DNA of 32,471 nt from Methanoregula sp. UBA247 (lineage in GTDB: Archaea; Halobacteriota; Methanomicrobia; Methanomicrobiales; Methanospirillaceae), in the NCBI GenBank assembly GCA_002495055.1, contig DADR01000040.1:13234-45704 (forward strand), read 5' to 3'. Below the pieces are notes generated by a model. It did not search any database and was not told the origin of the DNA. It saw only the letters and a program-made list of their open reading frames with translations. The translations under genes were made by a program, and so were the position numbers. Below are positions 15,222 to 24,000 of this stretch, piece after piece; position 1 is the stretch's first letter; every line of letters begins with the position of its first letter.

Positions 15222-16841
15222 ATGTTCTGTAACCAGTGTGAAGAGACCGCCAGGGGGACGGGATGTACGGTCAAAGGTGTCTGCGGCAAAGAGGACGAGA
15301 TCGCGGCATACCAGGATGTGCTCATCTATCTCTGCAAGGGGATTTCAGTCCGGAACCTTGCGGCAGCAAAAAAGGGGAAAGGAAATCCGGAAGCCGGATT
15401 GTTTATTGCGGAATCGCTATTCTCAACGCTGACCAATGTCAATTTCGATAAGGCGCGATTTGCTGACCTGATCAACCGGGCAATTGCGATCCGGGATGCA
15501 CTGCCCCCCACTGGCGGTGCTGAACCGGATGCCTGTACATGGAAACCAACGGGTGACATCGATATTCTCGAAAAAGCAAAGACGGTCGGGATCCTGGCAA
15601 CAGCAAACGAAGATGTCCGCTCTCTTCGCTCAACACTTCTCTTTGGGCTCAAAGGTATTGCAGCTTACTACACGCATGCCGTAGTCCTCGGTAAAACCGA
15701 TGCAGGAATCGAGACATTTCTCCAGAAGGGACTGGCGTCAACGCTCCAGGATCTGGCAGTCCCGGAGATGATTGCGCTCGTAATGGAATGCGGTGAAAAT
15801 GGTGTAAAAGTTCTTGCCCTTTTAGATTCCGCCAACACATCTGCATTCGGTAATCCGCAGATTACCAGCGTGATAACCACGGTGGGATCACGACCGGGAA
15901 TCCTGATCACCGGTCATGACTTGAAAGACCTCGAGATGTTGCTGGAACAAGCTAAGAATGCCGGGGTGGACGTATATACCCACGGTGAGATGCTCCCGGC
16001 ACATGCTTACCCTGCATTCAAAAAATATGGCTACCTGTATGGAAATTACGGAAGTTCATGGCACCACCAGCGCGAGGAATTCGAGAAATTCAACGGTCCG
16101 ATCCTGGTCACAACGAACTGCATAATTCCGCCGAAGGATACCTATATCAACCGTGTTTATACTACGGGTCTTGCCGGATACCCGGGCATGAAACACATTG
16201 CTGCATCCGCTGATGGAAAGAAAGATTTCTCTGCCGTCATTGCCCATGCGAAAACCTGCCCGCCACCGCAGGATCTCAAACAGGGTGGATCGGATCTTAT
16301 TACTGGTTGTGCCCATGGCGCTGTCCTTGCAGTTGCTGATAAGGTAGTTGCAGCCGTAAAGAGCGGGGATATCAAACGGTTCATCGTCATGGCGGGATGC
16401 GATGGCAGACAAAAGGAGCGGGAATATTACACGAAATTTGCCCAGGCTTTACCCAAAGATACCGTTATCCTAACTGCAGGCTGTGCCAAATACCGTTATA
16501 ACTCTCTCAATCTCGGTACTATCGGGGGGATCCCACGAGTGATTGATGCAGGGCAGTGCAATGATTGCTACTCGCTTGTCGTGATCGCCCAGGCGCTTGC
16601 CAAGGCATTCGGTGTCGGTATTAATGAGCTACCAATCTCGTATAATATCGCGTGGTATGAGCAGAAAGCAGTGCTCGTCCTGCTGTCTCTGCTGTCCCTT
16701 GGCGTAAAAGACATCACACTCGGCCCGAAACTCCCGGCGTTTGTATCGCCAACAGTGCTCGATGTCTTCGTAAAAAATTTCGACCTCAAACCGAACACCA
16801 CTGTCGAAGCTGATGTGGCCAGGATGGTTCCGGCACAGTAA
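15222..16841 (+). CDS. hcp: Hydroxylamine reductase / hybrid cluster protein
   Basis: This 539-residue protein is full length for the family (~540-550). It reduces NO or hydroxylamine and can S-nitrosylate proteins in E. coli; in strict anaerobes it is linked to nitrosative and oxidative stress. The N-terminal Cys set C3-x2-C6-x8-C15-x5-C21 (MFCNQCEETARGTGCTVKGV) binds the cubane cluster. Hybrid-cluster ligands are seen as the His of TGHDL, Cys of TNCI, TAGCAK and NDCYS, and the E-x-K pair in WYEQKAV. The start ATG has AAAGGAG 6-7 nt upstream. It is divergent from hxlR and the ferredoxin-like gene, which probably form its regulon. Repeat copy B follows 20 bp after its stop. Confidence 0.95.
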   Translation: MFCNQCEETARGTGCTVKGVCGKEDEIAAYQDVLIYLCKGISVRNLAAAKKGKGNPEAGLFIAESLFSTLTNVNFDKARFADLINRAIAIRDALPPTGGAEPDACTWKPTGDIDILEKAKTVGILATANEDVRSLRSTLLFGLKGIAAYYTHAVVLGKTDAGIETFLQKGLASTLQDLAVPEMIALVMECGENGVKVLALLDSANTSAFGNPQITSVITTVGSRPGILITGHDLKDLEMLLEQAKNAGVDVYTHGEMLPAHAYPAFKKYGYLYGNYGSSWHHQREEFEKFNGPILVTTNCIIPPKDTYINRVYTTGLAGYPGMKHIAASADGKKDFSAVIAHAKTCPPPQDLKQGGSDLITGCAHGAVLAVADKVVAAVKSGDIKRFIVMAGCDGRQKEREYYTKFAQALPKDTVILTAGCAKYRYNSLNLGTIGGIPRVIDAGQCNDCYSLVVIAQALAKAFGVGINELPISYNIAWYEQKAVLVLLSLLSLGVKDITLGPKLPAFVSPTVLDVFVKNFDLKPNTTVEADVARMVPAQ

Positions 16842-16861
16842 CGGGAATTGAGTGGATCAGG

Positions 16862-17045
16862 CAACAGCGACAAACACGATGCGGAGCATGGTGTGAAGAG
16901 CGGGCCGGAGCAGCAAGCCCGAAACGAGCCTGCGAGTGAAGGGGTGCGTCATCGTACCAACAGGAAGCCGTGGAAAAATAGCGAGGTGATGTGAAGCGAG
17001 CCGGAGCATCAGTGAGGACGAGTGAACATGACTGAGCATCTGCAT
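16862..17045 (+). repeat. Dispersed ~185 bp non-coding repeat, copy B
   Basis: This is the second copy of the sequence at 9685-9870, in the same orientation, 20 bp after the hcp stop. Two conserved blocks flank a diverged ~28 bp middle. Similarity stops just after GAGCATCTGCATA. The copy fills the gap between hcp and the nucleotidyltransferase gene. Confidence 0.8.
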
Positions 17046-17083
17046 ATTGCCAACCACCATATTCATAAAGGATTGGCACAATT

Positions 17084-17647
17084 ATGTTCCATGTGGAACA
17101 AAATTTAGCCAATGAGATTGTCGCATTGCTCCTGCAGGCCGATCTTCATCCCCGGGGCCTTGCGGAAAAACTCCAGACAAACCACATGACTATTGCAAGG
17201 AAGCTTCGTACGCTCGTTGACGAAAATGTTGCCGATTACCGGACTGAAGGGAAAAACAACGTCTATTTTCTCAAAAAAAGTATCGAAGGCAGGAATGCTG
17301 CAATGATCGCCGAGCTGTATAAACAATCGCGTATTGTGAGCATATATCCAATACTGCGGAGTATTTTCCGGACAATACAAGAAGAGGAAGAAATCAGCCT
17401 GGCACTTCTTTATGGTAGTTATGCAAAGGGAATCCCATCAAAGACCAGTGATATCGATATTTACATCGACACTCTTAACACCAATGTAAAAAAACAGCTG
17501 GAACAGCAGCATTCTTCACTGAGTGTAAAAATCGGGGAATTTGATCCGCAGAGCCTGCTTATCCGTGAGATTATCAAGGACCATGTGATCATCAAAGGTG
17601 TGGAGGTGTATTTTGACAAAACAGGGTTTTTTGAAAAAACTGTATAA
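17084..17647 (+). CDS. Winged-helix + MNT nucleotidyltransferase domain protein (antitoxin-type)
   Basis: This 187-residue protein has an N-terminal winged helix (~8-63: ANEIVALLLQADLHPRGLAEKLQTNHMTIARKLRTLVDENVADYR). A minimal nucleotidyltransferase domain (~95-180) follows. Its motif LLYGSYAKGIPSKTSDIDIYID contains the G-S-x10-D-x-D catalytic signature with both Asp. MNT enzymes next to HEPN genes act as antitoxins that AMPylate the toxin (type VII toxin-antitoxin). The fused winged helix suggests autoregulation. The ATG lies inside a 16 bp palindrome. The HEPN gene begins 35 bp before this stop in another frame. Confidence 0.85.
   Translation: MFHVEQNLANEIVALLLQADLHPRGLAEKLQTNHMTIARKLRTLVDENVADYRTEGKNNVYFLKKSIEGRNAAMIAELYKQSRIVSIYPILRSIFRTIQEEEEISLALLYGSYAKGIPSKTSDIDIYIDTLNTNVKKQLEQQHSSLSVKIGEFDPQSLLIREIIKDHVIIKGVEVYFDKTGFFEKTV
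17085..17100. promoter_or_regulatory. Palindrome TGTTCCATGTGGAACA over a start codon
   Basis: There are 7 bp inverted arms around a TG centre, and the first two bases of the palindrome belong to the ATG of the MNT gene. It could be a binding site for the protein's own winged helix, or an mRNA hairpin hiding the start. It differs by one base from the bacterial parS variant TGTTCCACGTGGAACA; see rejected items. Confidence 0.5.
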
Positions 17648-18086
17648 TGACAAGGACCTCCAGCTGGTTGCACCGAATGATATCGTAAAAGCGGCTTATC
17701 TGAAAAAGTCCGACAGCTTTCTTGCATCAGCACGACTGCTGCGGGACAACGAACGGTTTGAAGAGTCCGTATCATTGACCTATTATAGCATGTACTATTC
17801 TGTTCTGGCACTCTTTTTTGCGACGGGAATCAAGTGCGAGAATCACTCGGCAGCAATTATACTGCTTGATGAAATTTTTGGAATCGATAATTCAGCGATA
17901 AAATCTGCCAAATCGGAACGGATAGACAAGCAGTATTATGTCGCGACGGCGCCGGTTCGGTCCGAAGTGATCACTCTCATAAAAACTGCAGAATCATTTA
18001 ATGCCGGTCTTCTCGATGTGATTGACCGATTAACCAAGGATAAAATAGATGCATTCCGGAAAAAACTGATTAAACTCATCGGATAA
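17613..18086 (+). CDS. HEPN-domain protein paired with the MNT gene
   Basis: This ~157-residue all-helical protein has the HEPN core SFLASARLLRDNERFEESVSLTYYSMYYSVLALFFATGIKCENHSAAIILLDE (~30-82). I chose the TTG at 17613 because GGAGGTG (17602-17608) sits 4 nt upstream; a GTG at 17598 lies before that site. The canonical RNase motif R-x4-6-H of toxic HEPN proteins is not visible; the nearest string is ERIDKQYY, with Tyr where His would be. It may be a non-catalytic or altered HEPN. It overlaps the MNT gene by 35 bp, and the order antitoxin-first is the reverse of many type VII modules. Confidence 0.8.
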   Translation: MTKQGFLKKLYNDKDLQLVAPNDIVKAAYLKKSDSFLASARLLRDNERFEESVSLTYYSMYYSVLALFFATGIKCENHSAAIILLDEIFGIDNSAIKSAKSERIDKQYYVATAPVRSEVITLIKTAESFNAGLLDVIDRLTKDKIDAFRKKLIKLIG

Positions 18087-18536
18087 TTTTTGTAATCTTT
18101 GGTGGTTGTCAATCCATGCTCTGACTATGAGAAATGAACATTTTTTTGATATATCTTGTCGTGGCGATTCCCTGATTCTTGTTTTTACGAGGAAAACCCG
18201 AAAAAAATGACCCTCATATTCGTGTTCTGGAAGGGTTTTCGGGGTCATGATAGGGTAAACTAAGTGGCAAAAACCGGAACGATTTAAGGGCCGTTGGTGG
18301 CCTTTAGGTGAAGCGCAATTCTGCCGTATTTTGGAAAATAGAGCGATTATTGCAGGTATTCTCGACAGGAACAGAAAAGGAGCATAATACAGGCATTTCC
18401 GGATTTACCCGGCATCTGGGAAGGGAAAACGGAGCTCAATCTGGGCTTGTTTTACCTTACAGTTCTTAGCCTTTATTCTAGGTGTTCTCGAAGAAGTTAA
18501 ATGGGTGTGATTTGAGAAGAAACATAGTGGTGAATT
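18087..18536. other. Non-coding stretch with interleaved inverted repeats
   Basis: No gene is supported here. GAAAACCC (18192-18199) pairs with GGGTTTTC (18233-18240), and ATGACCC (18207-18213) pairs with GGGTCAT (18242-18248). The arms interleave, a pseudoknot-like arrangement. CCCGAAAA (18197-18204) with TTTTCGGG (18236-18243) is an alternative stem. The remaining ~290 bp show nothing I can name. Confidence 0.4.
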
Positions 18537-18974
18537 ATGGAAAATCTAGTGTTCATTCTAATTATTTTGATATTCATCATCTGTTCAGGTTGCTCTAGTG
18601 ATTGCATCAATGGAGAGGATAAGAATATCGATGTCTCTGTTGTAGAGAACATCGATACACCGACGAACCTGGGTTTTTCATACAATCATAATGTTACGAT
18701 AAATATTGTTAACGCTAAAGACACCGTTGCGAGATCAGTAAAAATTGATACTTATTATTGTAATGATTTGACATTTGGTCAAAGCCACAAATGTGAGAAC
18801 AACTCTTTCAAGGTTGGAGATATCCCTCCGAATACTACAATTAAAAAATATTTTGAATATAATCGGATTCTTGTTGAAAATCAATATGATGGAAAATATC
18901 AACTCCAGTATAAGGCCGAAAGTTGTCTTCCAATTACGATTGAAAATAATTCAGTTTTTATCCACCAGCGATGA
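18537..18974 (+). CDS. Small predicted lipoprotein
   Basis: The predicted protein has 145 residues. The N-terminus MENLVFILIILIFIICSGCS is a hydrophobic signal ending in a lipobox-like S-G-C, so C19 would be lipidated and the protein anchored outside the cell. The mature part is mostly beta (NLGFSYNHNVTINIVNAKDTVARSVKIDTYYC) with several N-x-S/T glycosylation sequons and a pair of Cys (~C79 and C90). It resembles CARDB/Ig-like extracellular domains, but only loosely. The DNA is notably AT-rich compared with the genes at 12-16 kb, suggesting acquisition. No neighbour is co-transcribed. Confidence 0.65.
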   Translation: MENLVFILIILIFIICSGCSSDCINGEDKNIDVSVVENIDTPTNLGFSYNHNVTINIVNAKDTVARSVKIDTYYCNDLTFGQSHKCENNSFKVGDIPPNTTIKKYFEYNRILVENQYDGKYQLQYKAESCLPITIENNSVFIHQR

Positions 18975-19043
18975 GGAGTAATTTCACCATAAATTTCGTT
19001 GTCTCACTCCGCCTAGATGGAAAATTGAATCTGAAAAATAATA

Positions 19044-19628
19044 TCAAATCCCCATCCCAGTGATTATTCCCACCACATGCTGAGCTGTCACCGGGTCCAC
19101 AACTCTTGCCAGGACCAGCCCGGCCATCGCGACAAACAGGGTCCAGAATACTTTTTTGACCTGTTCATTCTTTCCGAATGCATCAATGACTGCATCCGTA
19201 TCCGCCTTCATCGCACACTGAATCAGCTTGGGCATAAAGACAAAGAGCGGAAGAAAGAGAACAGCAGCCCCAATACATGCCAGGGAGATCTCGGTCTGCC
19301 CTGCAAACCAGATCCCGGCAGGGACTGCAATGCTCCCTGCCAGATTACTGGCCATCATCACTTCCCCGAACCAGAAGTAATGTTTTTTCTCCGCATAGTT
19401 CGCATTCTCAGCATCGCTCAGCGTGGAAACATCAAAGATGCCGAGTGTATTCAGCATCCCGTACCATACCGCGTGTGTTTCGTCCGGGTCCGCTACAATG
19501 CCTAGGAACAGTACTGTAACCGGAAACATGAGCAGGATGAGCGGAAGGTGGGCCAGCACAAAGATGAGGCCGAGCAGGATCCCGGTCCCGCAGATAGCAC
19601 ACCTGGTCTGCAGCTCATTCTCAAACAT
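19044..19628 (-). CDS. Four-TM membrane protein of an unrecognised four-gene cassette
   Basis: This 194-residue protein begins MFENELQTRCAICGTG. Hydrophobic segments lie at ~13-46 (LLGLIFVLAHLPLILLMFPVTVLFLGIV, possibly two helices), ~92-108, ~115-137 and ~166-190. The loop between the first pair and the third is acidic and ends with AEKKHYFWFG. The start ATG overlaps the stop of the upstream gene by 8 bp (ATGTTTGA) and has GGAGGAC 5-6 nt upstream; a longer open frame (from 19808) overlaps the previous gene and is rejected. The C-terminal ~25 codons have a decayed relative at 10475-10563. No family is recognised; it is likely the last gene of the cassette. Confidence 0.7.
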   Translation of the reverse strand: MFENELQTRCAICGTGILLGLIFVLAHLPLILLMFPVTVLFLGIVADPDETHAVWYGMLNTLGIFDVSTLSDAENANYAEKKHYFWFGEVMMASNLAGSIAVPAGIWFAGQTEISLACIGAAVLFLPLFVFMPKLIQCAMKADTDAVIDAFGKNEQVKKVFWTLFVAMAGLVLARVVDPVTAQHVVGIITGMGI

Positions 19629-20097
19629 CGTTGTCCTCCGCAATCCTGAACTCAAACACCGGGCTGGTATACCCGCCATTCTCCGGGCTGAAATCCCGGG
19701 CCCGTCCCATCTGGGCAAACTTGCGACGACCTGTCCGGATCTGCACGGTGTGAAGACCAGGCATCCGCGGATACACACGACGGCCATCGATATCATGTAT
19801 CTCCTCATACGGAGGGATGTCGAACCAGTCCGGCCAGAACCGGATACCTCGCGGGATATCCGTCCCCCTTCGCAGGTCCTGCAGCCGCAGCGGTGAGAGG
19901 TTGTCGTAGATCACATCAATGATCAGATTTTCATCTCCCATGTCAGGATTCAGATCCAGCTCATAGAAGATGGGATTCCGGCGCACTTCATAAGGGGTCA
20001 GTGGGGTGTTAACCGTGAGAGGTTCAATTCCGGTGAATTTCCCCCGATACAGGCCGGTCACTTTCGCAATTGCATGGGATACGATTCTAGTTTCCAT
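19621..20097 (-). CDS. Cassette protein of unknown function, soluble
   Basis: This 158-residue protein begins METRIVSHAIAKVTGLYRGK. It is rich in beta strands and prolines (NTPLTPYEVRRNPIFYELDL, IRFWPDWFDIPPYEEIHDID, GGYTSPVFEFRIAEDNDV). It has no Cys, no TM segment and no motif I recognise. The composition would fit a structural or assembly protein. The ATG at 20097 overlaps the stop of the 20087-20251 gene by 11 bp, so translation is coupled. The longer frame to 20190 overlaps that gene and is not needed. Confidence 0.65.
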   Translation of the reverse strand: METRIVSHAIAKVTGLYRGKFTGIEPLTVNTPLTPYEVRRNPIFYELDLNPDMGDENLIIDVIYDNLSPLRLQDLRRGTDIPRGIRFWPDWFDIPPYEEIHDIDGRRVYPRMPGLHTVQIRTGRRKFAQMGRARDFSPENGGYTSPVFEFRIAEDNDV

Positions 20098-20251
20098 GAT
20101 AGTTCTCTTTGTGGGCGTCATGTTCGGCCCGGAGTTGTTTGAACTGTTCAACAATCTCGTCATATTTGCCAATCTTCTGATAGATGGCAAACAGCATGGG
20201 ATAGAGCGGGAGCACGACTCCCAGCAGGATCCCTACCATTTCGGTTTCCAT
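20087..20251 (-). CDS. 54-residue single-TM protein with C-terminal helix
   Basis: The sequence starts METEMVGILLGVVLPLYPML, a TM helix (~5-24). It ends with a charged amphipathic helix, IGKYDEIVEQFKQLRAEHDAHKENY, which could form a coiled coil. GGAGGAC lies ~5 nt before the ATG, identical to the site used by the last gene in the cassette. Size and layout resemble small membrane proteins of archaeal viruses (holin-like or anchoring), but no homology is claimed. Confidence 0.6.
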   Translation of the reverse strand: METEMVGILLGVVLPLYPMLFAIYQKIGKYDEIVEQFKQLRAEHDAHKENYHGN

Positions 20252-20288
20252 AATTGTCCTCCACACATGACGAGAGGACCACAAAAGA

Positions 20289-20315
20289 GAGGGGACCGGG
20301 GGGTCTCCTCCCCTC
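20289..20315 (-). terminator. GC-rich hairpin plus T-run between cassette genes 1 and 2
   Basis: GAGGGG (20289-20294) pairs with CCCCTC (20310-20315), with more pairing inside (ACC with GGT). On the transcribed minus strand the hairpin is followed by CTCTTTTGTGG. It lies between the 167-residue gene and the rest, so it may act as a partial terminator that makes the first product in excess. Confidence 0.45.
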
Positions 20316-20337
20316 CGGGTCATTTCGTCCGGTGAAA

Positions 20338-20841
20338 TTATGCGAGGTCCGGGACGGTGTCCGCCCAGGTCTCGACCGCGGTGCGGATAGCCTCGTCCGA
20401 GTAGGACGTGAGGGTGACCCGGTCACGGCTGAAGTTCACCATGTAGAGTTCGCCGTTGGCATCATGGCACTTGAGGGTAGCAGCGAATGCATCATTCTCT
20501 GCATCGTGGAGTGCCGTGCCACCGTGTGCGGTGGTTACTGCAGCAGCGGCAAGCAGCGCAGTCACACCGGCATTGAATCCGGCAAGGGTGCTGAACTTGT
20601 GGGATGCGGTGCCGATGCTCTTTGCATTTGCATCCTCGTACACGAGTCGTGCGGTGTACCCTTCCCTGGTCTTTTCTACCGGGTCATGATTCTCCCCGGC
20701 GGTCATATACGCTACACAGCCGAACGGGTTGTCAGTGATCACCGACTGGACGATCAGGTTGAACGCCGTTATGCTTGCAATCGGGCTCGCAAGTTCGCGA
20801 ACCGCGGTTTTGGTCTGTGAATTCTGTACGAAATCTGCCAT
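20338..20841 (-). CDS. First cassette protein, probable abundant structural protein
   Basis: This 167-residue acidic protein begins MADFVQNSQTKTAVREL. Two halves look related: YTARLVYEDANAKSIGTA with a following helix FNAGVTALLAAAA, and FAATLKCHDANGELYMVNFS with the helix AIRTAVETWADTV. Each half is beta-(E/H)DAN-beta-helix, an internal duplication. It has no signal peptide and only two Cys. Position first in the operon, a strong TATA box and a downstream hairpin suggest high output, as for a coat or filament subunit; this is inference. I know of no named family. Confidence 0.65.
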   Translation of the reverse strand: MADFVQNSQTKTAVRELASPIASITAFNLIVQSVITDNPFGCVAYMTAGENHDPVEKTREGYTARLVYEDANAKSIGTASHKFSTLAGFNAGVTALLAAAAVTTAHGGTALHDAENDAFAATLKCHDANGELYMVNFSRDRVTLTSYSDEAIRTAVETWADTVPDLA

Positions 20842-20877
20842 AAGTTTTTGGTTCCTGCCCTCGGGCCCTTGGGCTGA

Positions 20878-20887
20878 ATATATATAT
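20878..20887 (-). promoter_or_regulatory. TATA box of the four-gene cassette
   Basis: ATATATATAT lies ~40 bp before the cassette's first ATG (20841). A start site ~26 nt downstream gives a ~15 nt leader carrying GGCAGGA. Confidence 0.5.
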
Positions 20888-21012
20888 GTGAGAATGGGGG
20901 CTTAGGCGTTGCTGAAGGGAGAGAGGGAGAAAAAAGCAACAAATCTTTTGGATTTCCCAGGAATTTGCAATTTAAACGTTGGAAGAAATTCAACAGGTTT
21001 AACGTCTTAAGG

Positions 21013-24000
21013 ATGAAAAGTTCAAGAAGGATGCCCGCCCCTCCTCCGATTCAAGCTCTCATCGATCGGTATGAAGTCCACCGGATGGCCTACCTTCGTG
21101 ATGAAGCAAATTATAATGAGGCAAAAGTCAGAAAGGATTTTATTGAACCCTTTTTCCGTGCACTGAATTGGGATATCGATAACAACAAGGGTTTTTCCGA
21201 AGCATATCGTGAAGTAATGCTTGAGGAACCAATCCGCATCCGTGAAAGAACTCAATTTTTTGATTATACATTCCGGATTGGGGGCATCCGGAAATTTATT
21301 CTCGAAGCCAAGAAACCTGCCGTGAGTATCCGAGATAATAGTGATGCTGCACTCCAGCTTCGCTGGTATGCCTGGAATGCGAAACTGCCGCTCTCGATCC
21401 TGACCAACTTCGAAGAATTTGCGGTCTATGACTGCACGCGCAAACCGGCGACAAACGATGCGGCATCTGTTGCCCGTATCGAATATTTCACCTACAAGGA
21501 TTTCCCGGCGAAATGGGAATGGATCGCATCCGTCTTCTCGCAGGACAGTATCCTGAAAGGATCGTTTGACCGGTATGCGGCGGAAACAAAGGGCAAGAAA
21601 GGGACCGCCAGTGTCGATGACGATATACTCGCAGAAATCGAATCATGGCGGGATGCGCTCGCGAGGAATCTGGCGAACAGGACCTCGTTCAATGTCGACG
21701 AAATCAATGCCGTGGTCCAGCGGACAATCGATCGGATTCTTTTCCTCCGGATCTGCGAGGACCGGGGAATTGAGGTGTACGGGGCACTCCAGAAACTTAC
21801 CGAGGGTGATCATGTTTATCCGCGGCTTTGTGAGATTTTCCGGTATGCAGATGAAAAATACAACTCGGGTCTTTTTCATTTCCAGAAGGAGGCTGAAATC
21901 AGCGAACCTCCTGACACGATCAGCCTTGGTGCCACAATTGACGATAAAGTGCTCAAAGGTATTATTAAACGGCTCTATTACCCGGAGAGCCCGTATCTCT
22001 TCTCGGTCATCCAGCCTGCAATTCTCGGCCATGTGTACGAGCAGTTCCTTGGGAAAGTGATCAGGCTCACGGAAGGTCGCCAGGCAAAGGTAGAGTACAA
22101 ACCGGAGGTGAAGAAAGCCGGCGGGGTTTTTTACACTCCGCAGTACATTGTCGAATACATCGTAAAGCACACAGTGGGCGAGCTCTTAAAGGATAAAACA
22201 CCTCGTGAGATTGCGAAACTTCGAATTATTGATCCTGCATGTGGTTCGGGGTCATTCCTCATCGGGGCATTCCAGTTCCTTCTCGACCGGCACCGGGATT
22301 GGTATATCGAGAACCTTGTACCGGTGTATATCGATAAAAAAGAGTCTATTCTCGATCCTGCAGTCCTCGCTCTCCTGCCAGAACCGACTCCTCGTGGAAA
22401 GAAGAAGCTGGCACAGATCGAGCTCCCAATCTACCGGGCGGGCACGAGTGGCGATGCCACAAGGACACGAAGTGACTGGCGGCTCACTACCGCCGAAAAG
22501 AAACGCATTCTTCTGAACAACATCTTCGGTGTGGACATCGACCAGCAAGCAGTCGAGGTGACAAAACTCTCCCTTCTCCTGAAGGTGCTCGAAGAGGAGA
22601 ACGAGGAGAACATCGAGAAGCAGCTCAAACTCTTTGCAGAAAGGGCACTACCTTCACTGCATCAGAACATAAAGTGCGGGAACTCGCTGATTGGCTGGGA
22701 TATTGTAACTCCTGAAATGCCTCCCGATGAAGTGAAACGCATCAATCCGTTTGATTGGTCAAAGGAATTCGAACCGGTAATAGCCTCTGGTGGGTTCGAC
22801 GTGGTTATTGGGAATCCGCCGTATGTGAGGATGGAATCGTTCAAGGAAATCAAAGATTATTTGAAAGCAAAATATTCTGTTTATTCCGGAAGAGCAGACC
22901 TATATGCATATTTTATCGAAAAAGGATTTGCTCTTCTGAAGAAAAATGGAATGTTTGGGATAATTGTTGCAAATAAATGGATTCGGGCAAACTATGGAGA
23001 ATCTGTGCGAGAATTGCTCAGAACGAAGAAAATTGATCATTTAATCGATTTTAGAGATTTAGAAATTTTCAAAGGTGCGACAACATACCCTTGTATAATT
23101 ATTTTTTCCAACGTCGATTCCCTTGCATCAGTATCTTTCACGAATGTGACAACATTAGATTTCTCTTCACTGGATCATTTCGTCGAAAGTAATTCGATAG
23201 ATATTGAGAGACTGCAACTGGCTGGACCAAATTGGATCTTGCACCCGAAAAGGCATCAAGAGATTATTGACAAAGTGTGGAGCAAATCAATCCCGCTTGG
23301 TGAATATATTGGTCAAGAAATTTTTCGAGGCGTCGTCACAGGTTTAAATTCAGCGTTTATAATCTCCGAAAAAGAAAGGGAGGCAATTTTAAATTCCGAT
23401 CCAAAATCAGAAATTTTTATCAAGCCTATGCTTGCTGGAAAGGACATTAAGCGATACACCATCAGTCATGAGAAACGATTTTTGATTTTCACATATCATG
23501 GTGCTGAAGTTCCACCGTATTCTGGGATTATTCAACATCTAAAACCATATAAGGATGAGTTGGAACGGAGAGCAACAGAGCAAAAATGGTTTGAATTACA
23601 GCAACCTCAATATGCTTTTTTAGACTTCTTCAATAAACCAAAAATTGTTTATCCTGAGATTTGCAGCCGACCTAATTTTTCATTTGATGATAAGGGATAT
23701 TTCATGAATAACAAATGCTTTGGCATCCCAAAGGCAGATTTATTTTTTCTGGGGCTTCTCAATTCTCAACTAATGATGTTCTTTTTTGAGATTTTTATAC
23801 CAAGATTACGAGGAGATTTTTTCATGCCAGGTTCTAGCATGTTAGTAAAACTCCCCATCCGCACCATCAACTTCTCAGACCCTCTCGACAAAGTCCGCCA
23901 CGATCACATGGTTGCGCTCGTCACACTGATGCTTGATCTGAACAAGAAATTGCAGGATGCAAGGCTCGAACAGGAGAGGACGATGCTGTCCCGCCAGATT

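Noticed and set aside
17085..17100. parS centromere site
   Set aside because: The palindrome is one base from a bacterial parS variant, but no parA/parB gene is nearby and it overlaps the start of an MNT gene; a local operator or mRNA hairpin fits better.
19629..19808. N-terminal extension of the 194-residue membrane protein to 254 residues
   Set aside because: It would overlap the upstream cassette gene in another frame by 180 bp; the ATG at 19628 has a good GGAGGAC site and family-like sequence begins there.
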